Of a stretch of DNA of 64,000 bases, positions 53,047 to 61,633 are shown in pieces. The notes under the pieces were generated by a model. The model worked only from the letters and a program-made list of their open reading frames with translations. It did not search any database and had not been told where the DNA came from. The translations under genes and the position numbers were made by a program. The stretch is from Enterovibrio norvegicus_B (GTDB taxonomy: Bacteria > Pseudomonadota > Gammaproteobacteria > Enterobacterales > Vibrionaceae), in contig NZ_MDAG01000057.1 of the NCBI RefSeq assembly GCF_002876705.1, forward strand, positions 310,001 to 374,000, in the 5' to 3' direction. The first letter of the stretch is position 1; every line of letters begins with the position of its first letter.

Positions 53047-53688
53047 ATGAATATAGGGATATTTCTCATCGTGTTGGTGAGCATGTTTTGGGGTGTGTTT
53101 GCCTACAAGAAAAAGCGGAAAGCGCAGTTGGTTTTCATTGGGACTTATCGTTTCAATTCAGTGATTAAAAAGAAAGTCGCGAATAAATACCCGCATCTCA
53201 CTGATCAAGATTTGATGTTAGTGATAGATGGCCTCAAAGAGTATCTCACCATCTGCAATCAGGCGAACAAAAAGCAGGTTGCGATGCCTTCACAGGTGGT
53301 TGACGTTGCTTGGCACGAGTTCATCTTGTTCACCAAGGAATACCAGCAGTTTTGTGATAAAGCGTTTGGACGGTTTCTTCACCACACACCAACAGAAGCG
53401 ATGAAAACACCCACCTCCGCTCAAGAGGGGATCAAACGTGCTTGGCGCTTAGCCTGTGCAAGAGAAAGCATTAACCCCATTCACCCGACTAAATTACCAC
53501 TGCTTTTTGCCATTGATGCGAAGCTCAATATCGAAGACGGTTTCATCTATTCGCTTGATTGTCAGAACACGTCATCCGCAACGAATGGCATTGGCTACTG
53601 CGCCAGCCATATTGGCTGCTCTTCTGGCTGTGCGGGTTCAAGCTGCGCAAGTGGCGATGGCGGCGGAGGATGCGGTGGGGGTGATTAG
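53047..53688 (+). CDS. Membrane-anchored protein with glycine/cysteine-rich tail
   Basis: About 213 residues: one N-terminal membrane segment (MNIGIFLIVLVSMFWGVFAY) followed by lysines, then the block PSQVVDVAWHEFILFTKEYQQF, the histidine/tryptophan signature of bacterial glycine-rich-domain proteins. The C-terminus is six Cys among Gly and Ser (IGCSSGCAGSSCASGDGG). The tail could bind metal or be lipid-modified. Several starts are possible (52966, 53035, 53047); I chose 53047 so the membrane segment begins the protein. Function unknown. Confidence 0.7.
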   Translation: MNIGIFLIVLVSMFWGVFAYKKKRKAQLVFIGTYRFNSVIKKKVANKYPHLTDQDLMLVIDGLKEYLTICNQANKKQVAMPSQVVDVAWHEFILFTKEYQQFCDKAFGRFLHHTPTEAMKTPTSAQEGIKRAWRLACARESINPIHPTKLPLLFAIDAKLNIEDGFIYSLDCQNTSSATNGIGYCASHIGCSSGCAGSSCASGDGGGGCGGGD

Positions 53689-53702
53689 TGCCAGTCTCAG
53701 AT

Positions 53703-53858
53703 CATTTGCAGTCAAAATGGTTGGCGATCAAACGATATGAAAAGCATGTTGTTCCAAAGCCAACCATTTATCTTTACTAAGCGTCTTTGAGCTTGAGGGC
53801 ACTGAATGCATGCAATTGACAAAATTGTGTTTTTCTAAAGGTGCCTGTCCCCGCTATT
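53703..53858. repeat. 156-bp direct repeat, copy 1 (RAYT/MITE-like)
   Basis: Same length and orientation as copy 2 at 54741-54896; base-by-base comparison gives 19 differences in 156. It ends GGTGCCTGTCCCCGCTATT. Internal GAGGGCAC (53796-53803) is a degraded form of GGGGACAC in copy 2, which is nearly complementary to the terminal GTGCCTGTCCCC, giving a hairpin. Such GGTGCCTGTCCCC ends are familiar from REP-like elements of marine gammaproteobacteria. It lies just before the stop of the gene at 53875. Confidence 0.85.
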
Positions 53859-53874
53859 GCGTTGTTTTGATTTT

Positions 53875-54363
53875 CTATCCGCAATCTGGCTGAAAGCTAG
53901 GTAGGGTGTTATCTATTTTTTCACAACTCATGAAAATGTTGAGGTTTGCTTCACAGTAACTTTTTATTGCGACAAGAAGCGAGTCGGCGGTTTCAACTTT
54001 GCCACTATCTCGAAGGTGACTTAGAACGATGAGCGCAGTCGCCATAGACTGTTCATGAGTCTTCGTTGTTTGGTGTGTGATAGTACCCAAAAATAAGCTA
54101 GTTAAAGAGAGTGCTTCGGGTATATCTGACGAAAGTTCTCCGTCACAAGACGATTCAAGGGCGAGGGCGTTAGATGCTTTTATGATTTCCTTTGCTTCAT
54201 TGCTATAAGAGTATCGGGATAACTCTAGTTGGCCTTGCGCCATTTTTGAAATCAGTTCTTTGTTACGGTCTAAGATATCACTGACGAAATAGAGTCCAAT
54301 GGTAAAGCAAAATGCTGCGCCCAAGGTGAACACGCTTAGTAATTTCATCCATTGTTTTAGCAA
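53875..54363 (-). CDS. Small membrane-anchored protein of unknown function
   Basis: 162 residues: an N-terminal membrane anchor (about residues 8-28, LLSVFTLGAAFCFTIGLYFV), then a helical outside or periplasmic domain with four Cys (SSCDGELSS, KSYCEANLNIF, MSCEKI, PDCG) that could form disulfides. I do not recognise the family. The gene is framed on both sides by the 156-bp repeat, so it may be movable or excisable. The ATG is at 54363; GGGA about 11 bases upstream. Confidence 0.65.
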   Translation of the reverse strand: MLKQWMKLLSVFTLGAAFCFTIGLYFVSDILDRNKELISKMAQGQLELSRYSYSNEAKEIIKASNALALESSCDGELSSDIPEALSLTSLFLGTITHQTTKTHEQSMATALIVLSHLRDSGKVETADSLLVAIKSYCEANLNIFMSCEKIDNTLPSFQPDCG

Positions 54364-55045
54364 TTCAATATCCCTTTTCTACACATAGCAACCTTACCGA
54401 AGGCGGCATATTCAAGTAAGGTCAGTTTCTTGCGTTGATTACAAAACGTCCTCTTACTCTCGCTTCCATACATGTGTGGCTTACCTTTAATTGTTCGCCC
54501 GATACCTGAATATTCAAAGTGATGGTAACAGTATCTCGTGCTAATTAGCCTTTTGTATCAGAGGTATACGGAGGGATTCACAGTTTATAGGTTCTAGCTG
54601 CCGTCGCTTGGACAACGTTGCCAAGGGGATTGCTGGGCTTTTTCATCATACCCACAAAGAAATGATCGCCGAACACAACGTGAAACGCAGTGATAGTAAG
54701 GGGTTGCGTCGATACTGATTAGGGATGAACGGGGTTTAGTCATTAGCAATCAAAATGGTTGGCAATCAAACAATATGAAAAGGATATCGTTCCAAGGCCG
54801 ACCATTTATCTTTACTCAGCGTCTTTGAGCTTGGGGACACTGACTGTATGCAACTGATAATATTGTGCTTTTCTAAAAGTGCCTGTCCCCGCTATTTCCT
54901 CTGTTCCGCTCCCTTAAAGGGAATGAAAACCTGAGCATCAACACTGAACGCAGTGGCAAAAACAACCTCAATATCGTCTCGCTATGCGAAACGACAAGAG
55001 CGTATTGACTTGACGTTCAGAGAGCGTCCATATATGTCCCCGTTG
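54364..55045. other. Gene-free accessory region with repeat copy and decayed reading frames
   Basis: 682 bases. It contains the second 156-bp repeat copy (54741-54896). Two protein-like reading frames without starts, 54545-54718 (ending KRSDSKGLRRY) and 54901-55008 (LSINTERSGKNNLNIVSL), look like remnants of older genes. No intact gene was seen. Confidence 0.5.
54741..54896. repeat. 156-bp direct repeat, copy 2 (RAYT/MITE-like)
   Basis: Second copy of the element at 53703-53858, 1038 bases apart in the same orientation. Here GGGGACAC (54833-54840) is intact and can pair with GTGCCTGTCCCC at the end, so this is the better preserved copy. Confidence 0.85.
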
Positions 55046-56107
55046 TTAACCTAATAGGTCTTTCAGATGTTGAGCCCTAATGAGCCTTTCTTTTCTGTTA
55101 TTCACACCTTCTTTTGCTGCTATTTGATAATCAGCTGGAATATTTTGCTCAAAAGAGTTTAGTTTTTCTTTTACTTCGTCTATTTCACCCAAAAGAGTCA
55201 GATTGTCTGTTTTCATTAAATGACTAAATAAACTAAACATATTTGCTTTATTAAACCAGTATGACTTATTCGATAAATCAAGCTTCAAAATAAACTCTGA
55301 AGTACTCTCAAGCCTATCTAAAACCTGGTCTTTTTCTTCAAAGCCTTCTTTTAATTCATCTAAATACCTAGTTGCTAATTCATTACGAGTGTAAAGGCCG
55401 CCCTTGAAAGTGGCTAATAAGTTCAATGTAAACATTAAATGAATTTGCCTGCTGATTTCATATGGCGTAAACACATTACCTTCAACTATTAATTTTTTAA
55501 AATGGTTCACTTCATGAGAGTTTGCCCATTCGATGAATGATTCAGGTATGGTCGGGTCTATTAATAAAAGAGAGTCTTCATCTGATTCTTCTTTAAATAC
55601 TATCTCTCCTGTAAAGTGCTTTGCTATCAGCATAAATTCTGAAGCAGCATATTCTGAGGAAAGTTTCTCAATAGCATTCAAAGAATAAAATGTTCTATTT
55701 AATCTTTGAAATATTTCCTTAACCTCAGGGGCATCATTCTGTAAATCCAAGTCAATGATTGGAATTTGATATTTAAGTACTTTTTCTCTAATTTCTGGCG
55801 TGAAGTCCTTAAATAATTTTGAATCAACTTTTAATTTGTTAGAAGTAAACTCAACTATTGCTGACATTCTTTGTTGTCCGTCAACAATACATGAAGTAGT
55901 TGTCATTGATTCTAAATCTATACTTCCTTTCGCAATAAATATTTGAGGGAATGGTAAGCCCATCAAAATTGTTTTAATAAAATCAATTTTGTGGACATCA
56001 CGCCAAACTAAATTCCTTTGAAAATACGGGGACAAAATTAGTCTTCGAGATTTAATTTCATTGACTAAGTCTATCAGTTCTTTAGATCTTACTTGGTAAC
56101 GAATCAT
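55046..56107 (-). CDS. DUF262 (ParB/GmrS-like) domain protein
   Basis: 353-residue protein. The N-terminal DUF262 domain has SPYFQRNLVWR (residues 26-36), LPFPQIFIAK, and DGQQRMSAIV with the DGQQR motif at residues 76-80, the nucleotide-binding loop of ParB/sulfiredoxin-fold GmrS-type proteins. The C-terminal half is helical, with no DUF1524 HNH nuclease motif, unlike the GmrSD restriction enzyme. It overlaps the nucleotidyltransferase gene by 26 bases. Both genes are AT-rich (18 G+C in 60 bases at 55741-55800). A partner role in defence is a guess from family habits. Confidence 0.82.
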   Translation of the reverse strand: MIRYQVRSKELIDLVNEIKSRRLILSPYFQRNLVWRDVHKIDFIKTILMGLPFPQIFIAKGSIDLESMTTTSCIVDGQQRMSAIVEFTSNKLKVDSKLFKDFTPEIREKVLKYQIPIIDLDLQNDAPEVKEIFQRLNRTFYSLNAIEKLSSEYAASEFMLIAKHFTGEIVFKEESDEDSLLLIDPTIPESFIEWANSHEVNHFKKLIVEGNVFTPYEISRQIHLMFTLNLLATFKGGLYTRNELATRYLDELKEGFEEKDQVLDRLESTSEFILKLDLSNKSYWFNKANMFSLFSHLMKTDNLTLLGEIDEVKEKLNSFEQNIPADYQIAAKEGVNNRKERLIRAQHLKDLLG

Positions 56108-56690
56108 ATGCTTTCATATTCCCTTTAAATTCTTCAATACATTCAGCTTGTTTACACTCAAAAAAGTACTCTGATGAATAAATTGCTCCGTTAATACTTT
56201 TGAATAAACGGAAGTAGTCGTTAGATACTTCTCTAAAAAAATCCAGCCATTTGGATTTTTTTTCACAGTCAGGCATAAAGAAAGGGTTTATAAATCCTTT
56301 CTTTAAATTGTTGATAAATTGCTTGTCGGTTGATTTTCCTTTGAATTCAGGAAAGACTGATAAGTCAGTAAAGCCATTTGTAATCTTATGTACTTCTTCC
56401 AAGAAATGATTATATAAATCTAAGTTGATGATTGATATATCTAGATCAGATTCACCTTCAGTGAATTTGGTTTTTTTAAAAAAGCTAACGCCTGTCTTTG
56501 AAGAACCAGTAACCTGAATACTAACGAAAGGTATGTTAAGTTCTTTTTTAATGCGATCTTTGATTGAAAATTCAGTATCTTGTTGATCTTTAAAAATTAA
56601 TGTCTGATATGACAAGAAAAACTTTCTTGCTAGATCATTATCGCTGTCTCCAGATTCCAACCCTTTCTTAAGGGATTCTAGTATTTCCAT
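56082..56690 (-). CDS. Nucleotidyltransferase-fold protein, first of the DUF262 pair
   Basis: 202 residues from the ATG at 56690 (GGGA about six bases upstream; the ATG at 56726 has no ribosome site). The polymerase-beta-like motif is visible as GSSKTGVSF (Gly62-Ser63) and SDLDISI with Asp82-x-Asp84, so two catalytic carboxylates are present; a third is not obvious. The rest is helical. It resembles nucleotidyltransferases found next to restriction-like and toxin-antitoxin genes. The substrate could be a tRNA, protein or nucleotide. Confidence 0.68.
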   Translation of the reverse strand: MEILESLKKGLESGDSDNDLARKFFLSYQTLIFKDQQDTEFSIKDRIKKELNIPFVSIQVTGSSKTGVSFFKKTKFTEGESDLDISIINLDLYNHFLEEVHKITNGFTDLSVFPEFKGKSTDKQFINNLKKGFINPFFMPDCEKKSKWLDFFREVSNDYFRLFKSINGAIYSSEYFFECKQAECIEEFKGNMKAYDSLPSKI

Positions 56691-56922
56691 ATTTTTCCCA
56701 AACTTATAATATATACAATGGCGCATGTTAGGAGTATATTTTCGCCTAACTTTATCGTTTAAAAGTACAAAAATAAAGACAAAATAGAACGATGTATGAA
56801 AAAAAGCAAAACTTTTTAAAATTGAATAAAAAGGTTTTCAAGAGGCTTAACAACTGAGTACATTTCGTTTGCTTTAAACATATAACACCTTACTATCGGC
56901 AACTTGCCCGTTTAGTCCAAAA

Positions 56923-57036
56923 TCGGGACGCCCGACTAGTCCGCTTACAGCAGAACAGACTTTAAATTTAGTGATTGAAAATCAGCCAGATAACCATTTA
57001 TGCCAAACTAGAAATTGTAGAAATCGGGCGTCCCGA
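56923..57036. repeat. Inverted 13-bp palindromic motif pair (REP-like)
   Basis: TCGGGACGCCCGA (56923-56935) and its reverse complement TCGGGCGTCCCGA (57024-57036). Each copy also folds on itself (TCGGG and CCCGA around three bases). The pair spans 114 bases and marks the right edge of the AT-rich island. Confidence 0.7.
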
Positions 57037-57202
57037 CCTAAATATGTACTGTTCACTATACCCATAGCTCAATTCATACGAGCAACATTGCATACTGTGC
57101 ATTAACCTCACGAATAGTACAGCAAATAGCGCAACTTGATGCCTAAAAATTTTAGCTCTTCAACACATTCTTGATCAAAGCGACTGTTCTTTGAGCACCT
57201 AC

Positions 57203-57231
57203 AAAAACGCCACGTAATCACGTGGCGTTTT
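57203..57231 (-). terminator. Terminator of the RND operon
   Basis: Twelve-base perfect stem AAAACGCCACGT (57204-57215) and ACGTGGCGTTTT (57220-57231) with loop AATC, directly after the pump gene on the minus strand. Confidence 0.92.
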
Positions 57232-57256
57232 GCTCTCTACTTTTCAGCTTTAGCGC

Positions 57257-60200
57257 TTAAACCGGTTCCACCTTCACCCTAAAGAAAATCGCATAGAACA
57301 GCGGGATAACTACCAAGGTCAGGATGGTCGCGAACAGCAGACCAAACATGATGGTGACGGCCATACTCTTGAAGAACGGGTCTACCAAGAGGGGGGCGAC
57401 ACCTAAGATGGTGGTCAATGCGCCTAGCAATACTGGCCTTGCGCGGCTGAGTGCGGCGTCGATAATCGCGTTGTAGGCGGTTTTGCCATCTTTGATTTCC
57501 ACGTCGGCTTGGTCGACCAATACAATGGCGTTTTTCACCATCATCCCGATCAGGCTCAAGAAGCCGAGTATCGCCATAAACTCAAACGGCGTTTGGAAGA
57601 TGATCAAACCGACCGTCACACCAATGATGGCGAGCGGGGCAGTTAGCCAAATCACCAACGGCTGACGGATCGCGTTGAACATAAAGATGACGGACAAAAT
57701 CATCGCGGCAAAACCGTACGGTGCAGAAATCACCAAGCCTTCGTTCGCGTCTTTTGATGCCTTGTATTCGCCGTACCATTTCAGGGTATAACCCGCTGGT
57801 AATTCGAGAGCTTCAATTTCAGCGCGAACCTTGTTGAACGCATCCGCCGTTAACACGCCTGGGGCAGGGTCAGCTTGCACCAGAATGGTTGGGGTGCGGT
57901 CAATACGACGCAGCATGTCATCTTGGTACACCACATCGACCGACTCCACGACTTGGCTAACGGGAATGAAACCACCAACGGTGTGGCTAAACACTTCGGT
58001 GTTTTCAATCGCACGCTGATGGTTACGTTCTGCTTCTGGCGAGCGCACCACAATTGGAATCAAATCGTCGCCTTCGCGGTACACACCCACACTGCGACCA
58101 GACAAGGTTTGCGCAACTGCTTGGTTGATCTCTTGTGTCGTCAACCCATAGCGTTGAGCGTCTTCCGCGGAATACACGGGGCGAAGCACAGGCACTTGTT
58201 GACGCCAATCGTCTTGCACGGCAATCAAGTTCGGGTCGTTTAGCATGATGGCTTTGGCTTTTTCCGCCAATTCACGCAGCACGGCACTGTCTGGGCCTTT
58301 AAAGCCAGCTTCAATTTTCTTGCCGCCCCCGCGACCGAGCATGAACTTCCATACCTTGATAGATGCATCTGGGTATTTCACGGAAAGCGCGTGTTGTAGC
58401 TCTCCCAACAATGGCGCGATTTTTTTGTAATCGTCGATGTCGATCAGCAATTGACCGTAACTTGGGTTACGCGCTTCGGGTGCGTAGGTCAGCATGAAAC
58501 GCAAACCACCGCCGCCAATGAAGCTAGAAATATTGGTGATGCCTTCTTTGGCTTGCACATCTTTTTCAATGTTCGCGACCAATGCTTCGGTGCGTTTGAT
58601 GTCAGAGCCTTGCGGCAAGTAAACATCGACAACAAACTGCGCACGTTGTGATTCAGGCATGAAGCCCGGCGGCACGAACTGCACGCTCCACATGGCGGTG
58701 GCGAGTGTGCCAAGCAGCATGAGTGAACTCAATGCACGATGCGCCAATACCCATTGCAACAAGCCTTTGTAGGCGGTGACGACGCGGCCCGGTTTTTGGT
58801 CGGCTTTTGCGGCTTTCACTTTGAGGAAATCCAAGCAAAGCATCGGCGTGATGGTGACGGCAAACACCCAACTTAGGAACATGGAATACAAGATCACCCA
58901 GAACAGGGAACCCGCGTATTCACCCATGTCGGAAGGGGACAAGCCAATTGCGCTGAACGCACAGATACCGACGACCGTACCGCCAAGCAGTGGCCATTTG
59001 GTGGCATTCACCACGTCTGAGACGATGGTTTCACGGTCTTCATCTGGGTTTTGCTGGAAGCGCACCAAAATACCGTCGGTCACCACGATGGCGTTATCGA
59101 CCAACATGCCCAGCGCGATGATCAACGCACCCAATGAAATGCGCTGCATGGCGATGTCTTCGATTAACATCACGCACAGTGTGCCTGCGACGGTCAGCAG
59201 CAGAACAAAGCCGATGATCACGCCGGAGCGCACGCCCATGAACAGCAGCAACACGACAAAGACGATGGCGACTGCCGCAATCAGGTTATCAATGAAGTTG
59301 GTGACAGAATCGCGCACCGAGTCGGATTGCATGGAAATGACATGCAGTTCCATGCCCAACGGGCGTTGGTCATCCAATTCTGCAATGCGTGCTTTTACCG
59401 CATCACCCATGTCGACCACGTTACCGCCGGTGACATTGGAGATACCAAAGCCAATCGCACGTTCACCGTTGTAGCGCATCAGCATAGATGCCGGTTCTTT
59501 GTAGCCGCGGGTGACGTCAGCAATGTCGCCCAAACGCAGCACGGTATTGTTGTTGCCAACGGCGATTTGCAGGTTCTTCAAGTCAGCGAACGAATCAATG
59601 CTTGAACTTGGGATCACGGGAATACGCATGGCGTCGGTTTCGATGCTGCCTGCTACCGTTACCATGTTCTGCTTTTGCAGCACTTGGTAGACTTTCTCCG
59701 CAGATACGCCGAATTTCGCTAAACGTTCGCTGGAGATTTCAACAAAAATGGTTTCTTGTTGTTCGGCTAACGTGGAGGTTTTTGCAACCCCTGGCACCAG
59801 CACTAAGTCACGACGCAAGGTATCGACGTAGTCTTGCAGTTGCTTGTCGGTAAACCCTTCGCCGGTGACGGCAAAGAAGAGTGCATACACGTCGGCGAAA
59901 TCATCGTTGACGATAGAAGGGCCAGCGCCGGGAGGGAGCTGTCGCTGCACATCGGAAATCTTGCGGCGAAGTTTGTCCCACACTTGCTGTAAATCCGCCG
60001 CGCTTTTGGCGAACTCGAGTTTGATTTCGACCGTGACTTCCGACATGCCTTGTTTCGACACGGATTTCACTTCTTTAAGTTCTTGAAGCGATTGCACCGC
60101 GCCTTCAATCACGTCCGTGACTTCGTCTGACACTTCTTGTGCCGTTGCGCCTGAATATGGTGTATTGATAACAGCCTGACGGATAACGAACTCAGGATCT

Positions 60201-60307
60201 TCAAAGCGCCCGAGCTTCAAATAACTGATGTAGCCACCCAGCAGCGTGAGGGCAATCAATACCCAAACACTGGTGCGTTTGGCGATGGTAATACGTGCTA
60301 AGTCCAT
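57257..60307 (-). CDS. RND efflux pump inner-membrane transporter
   Basis: 1016-residue proton-driven efflux transporter with twelve membrane helices and two large periplasmic loops. Proton-relay acids of TM4 lie in LGMLVDNAIVVTDG. The repeats GFLSLIGMMVKNAIVLVDQADVEI and ALSRARPVLLGALTTILGVAPLL are the second-half family signature. The loops contain the GAGPSIVNDDFADVYALFFAVTG and LPQGSDIKRTEALVANIE blocks. It is closer to the CzcA/HAE1-like bacterial clade that lacks its own outer channel, so TolC is probably used. Its start lies three bases after the adaptor gene stop. Confidence 0.93.
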   Translation of the reverse strand: MDLARITIAKRTSVWVLIALTLLGGYISYLKLGRFEDPEFVIRQAVINTPYSGATAQEVSDEVTDVIEGAVQSLQELKEVKSVSKQGMSEVTVEIKLEFAKSAADLQQVWDKLRRKISDVQRQLPPGAGPSIVNDDFADVYALFFAVTGEGFTDKQLQDYVDTLRRDLVLVPGVAKTSTLAEQQETIFVEISSERLAKFGVSAEKVYQVLQKQNMVTVAGSIETDAMRIPVIPSSSIDSFADLKNLQIAVGNNNTVLRLGDIADVTRGYKEPASMLMRYNGERAIGFGISNVTGGNVVDMGDAVKARIAELDDQRPLGMELHVISMQSDSVRDSVTNFIDNLIAAVAIVFVVLLLFMGVRSGVIIGFVLLLTVAGTLCVMLIEDIAMQRISLGALIIALGMLVDNAIVVTDGILVRFQQNPDEDRETIVSDVVNATKWPLLGGTVVGICAFSAIGLSPSDMGEYAGSLFWVILYSMFLSWVFAVTITPMLCLDFLKVKAAKADQKPGRVVTAYKGLLQWVLAHRALSSLMLLGTLATAMWSVQFVPPGFMPESQRAQFVVDVYLPQGSDIKRTEALVANIEKDVQAKEGITNISSFIGGGGLRFMLTYAPEARNPSYGQLLIDIDDYKKIAPLLGELQHALSVKYPDASIKVWKFMLGRGGGKKIEAGFKGPDSAVLRELAEKAKAIMLNDPNLIAVQDDWRQQVPVLRPVYSAEDAQRYGLTTQEINQAVAQTLSGRSVGVYREGDDLIPIVVRSPEAERNHQRAIENTEVFSHTVGGFIPVSQVVESVDVVYQDDMLRRIDRTPTILVQADPAPGVLTADAFNKVRAEIEALELPAGYTLKWYGEYKASKDANEGLVISAPYGFAAMILSVIFMFNAIRQPLVIWLTAPLAIIGVTVGLIIFQTPFEFMAILGFLSLIGMMVKNAIVLVDQADVEIKDGKTAYNAIIDAALSRARPVLLGALTTILGVAPLLVDPFFKSMAVTIMFGLLFATILTLVVIPLFYAIFFRVKVEPV

Positions 60308-60310
60308 CGA

Positions 60311-61426
60311 TTACGCTCCGCCATTGTTTTTAGCAGACGACTTGTCTGTGTAAGGACGCACTTCCAATCCTTCGCGAATGCTCGACACACCTGCGATTAC
60401 CACACGCTCTCCTTGCGCGAGGTGACTTTTGACTACGATGCGGTTTTTGCTAAGTGCGCCGACCTCGATAAAGCGTTTCTCAGCTTTGTTGTCTGCGTTG
60501 ATCACCCACACAAACTGTTTGCCTTGGTTGTCAGGAACGACCGCAGTGAGAGGCACCGTTAAAACCTGCGCTTGTTCTTGACCATTGCTCGCATCAGCAG
60601 GGACGACTTTGACCGCCATGCCCGGCAAGGCGCGGAAGCCTTTTAAATCTTCAAAGCCCAAAACAACGGGGTAGGTTTGGGAAACAGGATCAGCTTCGGT
60701 GGCGTAGGTACGGAGAACCAGCGGGAATTGTTGACCCGGAATCGCAGACAGTTCTGCCAAGGCTTTGGTTTGATTTAGGCCAGACAACATCACTTTGTGA
60801 GGAATGTTGATCACCACTTCCAAATCGCTCAGATCCTGTAACGCCACGATGGTTTCGTTCGCTTGAATTTGAACGTGGTTATCGACGAATTTACGGCCAA
60901 TGATGCCGTCAAACGGGGCTTTTAATTCGGTGTATTCAAGCTGACGCGTTGCATCGTCCACACGGTTCTTGGCTAAGTCGTAGCGCGTGGTGATGGCGTC
61001 CAAATCGCTTTTAGAAATGGCTTGGCTCTTGTCGAAAATCGCCTTCGCACGGCGGTATTCCACTTCGGTGTTTTTCAGTTCTAGCTTGGCAGATTCCAAC
61101 GCGGTTTTTGCATCACGCGCATCAAGCACTGCCAACACTTGGCCTTCTTTGACTTGGTCGCCTTCTTTCACAAACACATCGGTGAGACGGCCGCCAATAC
61201 GAAACGCGAGATCAGCACGTTCAGCCGCACGGATCACACCATTGAAACTCAGTTCATCACTGCCACGTGCTGACACAAGTTCGGTAAGGGCTGGTTTAAC
61301 TACGGGGGCAGCCACTTGCTGAACCTCTTTCTCGCCACAGCCACTCAATAGAAGGACAGACACCGCGATGCTCGCAGCGAGGGTATTGGCTTTGAATGTT
61401 GCCAATGCTGACTTTTTAGAAATCAT
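60311..61426 (-). CDS. RND efflux periplasmic adaptor (membrane fusion lipoprotein)
   Basis: 371 residues with a lipoprotein signal whose lipobox is LLSGC (Cys at about residue 30). Order: lipoyl half (RIGGRLTDVFVKEGDQVKEGQVLAVLD), coiled-coil hairpin (about residues 100-160), beta-barrel and C-terminal membrane-proximal domain. It links the pump to the outer channel. The ATG at 61426 has AAGG five bases upstream; the in-frame GTG at 61430-61432 is less likely. First gene of the operon and divergent from the tetR-like gene. Confidence 0.93.
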   Translation of the reverse strand: MISKKSALATFKANTLAASIAVSVLLLSGCGEKEVQQVAAPVVKPALTELVSARGSDELSFNGVIRAAERADLAFRIGGRLTDVFVKEGDQVKEGQVLAVLDARDAKTALESAKLELKNTEVEYRRAKAIFDKSQAISKSDLDAITTRYDLAKNRVDDATRQLEYTELKAPFDGIIGRKFVDNHVQIQANETIVALQDLSDLEVVINIPHKVMLSGLNQTKALAELSAIPGQQFPLVLRTYATEADPVSQTYPVVLGFEDLKGFRALPGMAVKVVPADASNGQEQAQVLTVPLTAVVPDNQGKQFVWVINADNKAEKRFIEVGALSKNRIVVKSHLAQGERVVIAGVSSIREGLEVRPYTDKSSAKNNGGA

Positions 61427-61525
61427 GTTCACCTTTTTCTCCTTAGAAAGAAGGGTCAGGCGCGACCGCTGTTTGAAGGTTTATGTGTTTATTGGTTATT
61501 TCTAAGCCGTTGTATCGCCCAGAAG

Positions 61526-61581
61526 TAAACTCTGGAGTTTATTTTAGGTGTGTTTTTGTCAAAGGTAAACTCAAAAGTGTA
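61526..61581. promoter_or_regulatory. Two TetR-type operators, 40 bp apart
   Basis: Site 1 TAAACTCTGGAGTTTA (61526-61541) is a perfect 16-bp palindrome. Site 2 TAAACTCAAAAGTGTA (61566-61581) matches it at 12 of 16 positions. Their starts are exactly 40 bp apart, about four helical turns, in the gap between the divergent RND operon and TetR gene. Confidence 0.75.
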
Positions 61582-61633
61582 CTTTGGTGATCTGCCTTGC
61601 TAAAGTTGGTGTGTCGGTAAACGGAGAAATGTA

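Larger units (their letters stand above)
56691..57256. other. AT-rich intergenic region with inverted REP-like motif
   Basis: 566 bases without a gene. It contains the island promoter at its left, two inverted copies of TCGGGACGCCCGA (56923-56935 and 57024-57036) and the RND operon terminator (57203-57231). Confidence 0.55.

Noticed and set aside
53703..54896. Integron attC sites
   Set aside because: The ends lack the RYYYAAC/GTTRRRY core pair, and there is no cassette array.
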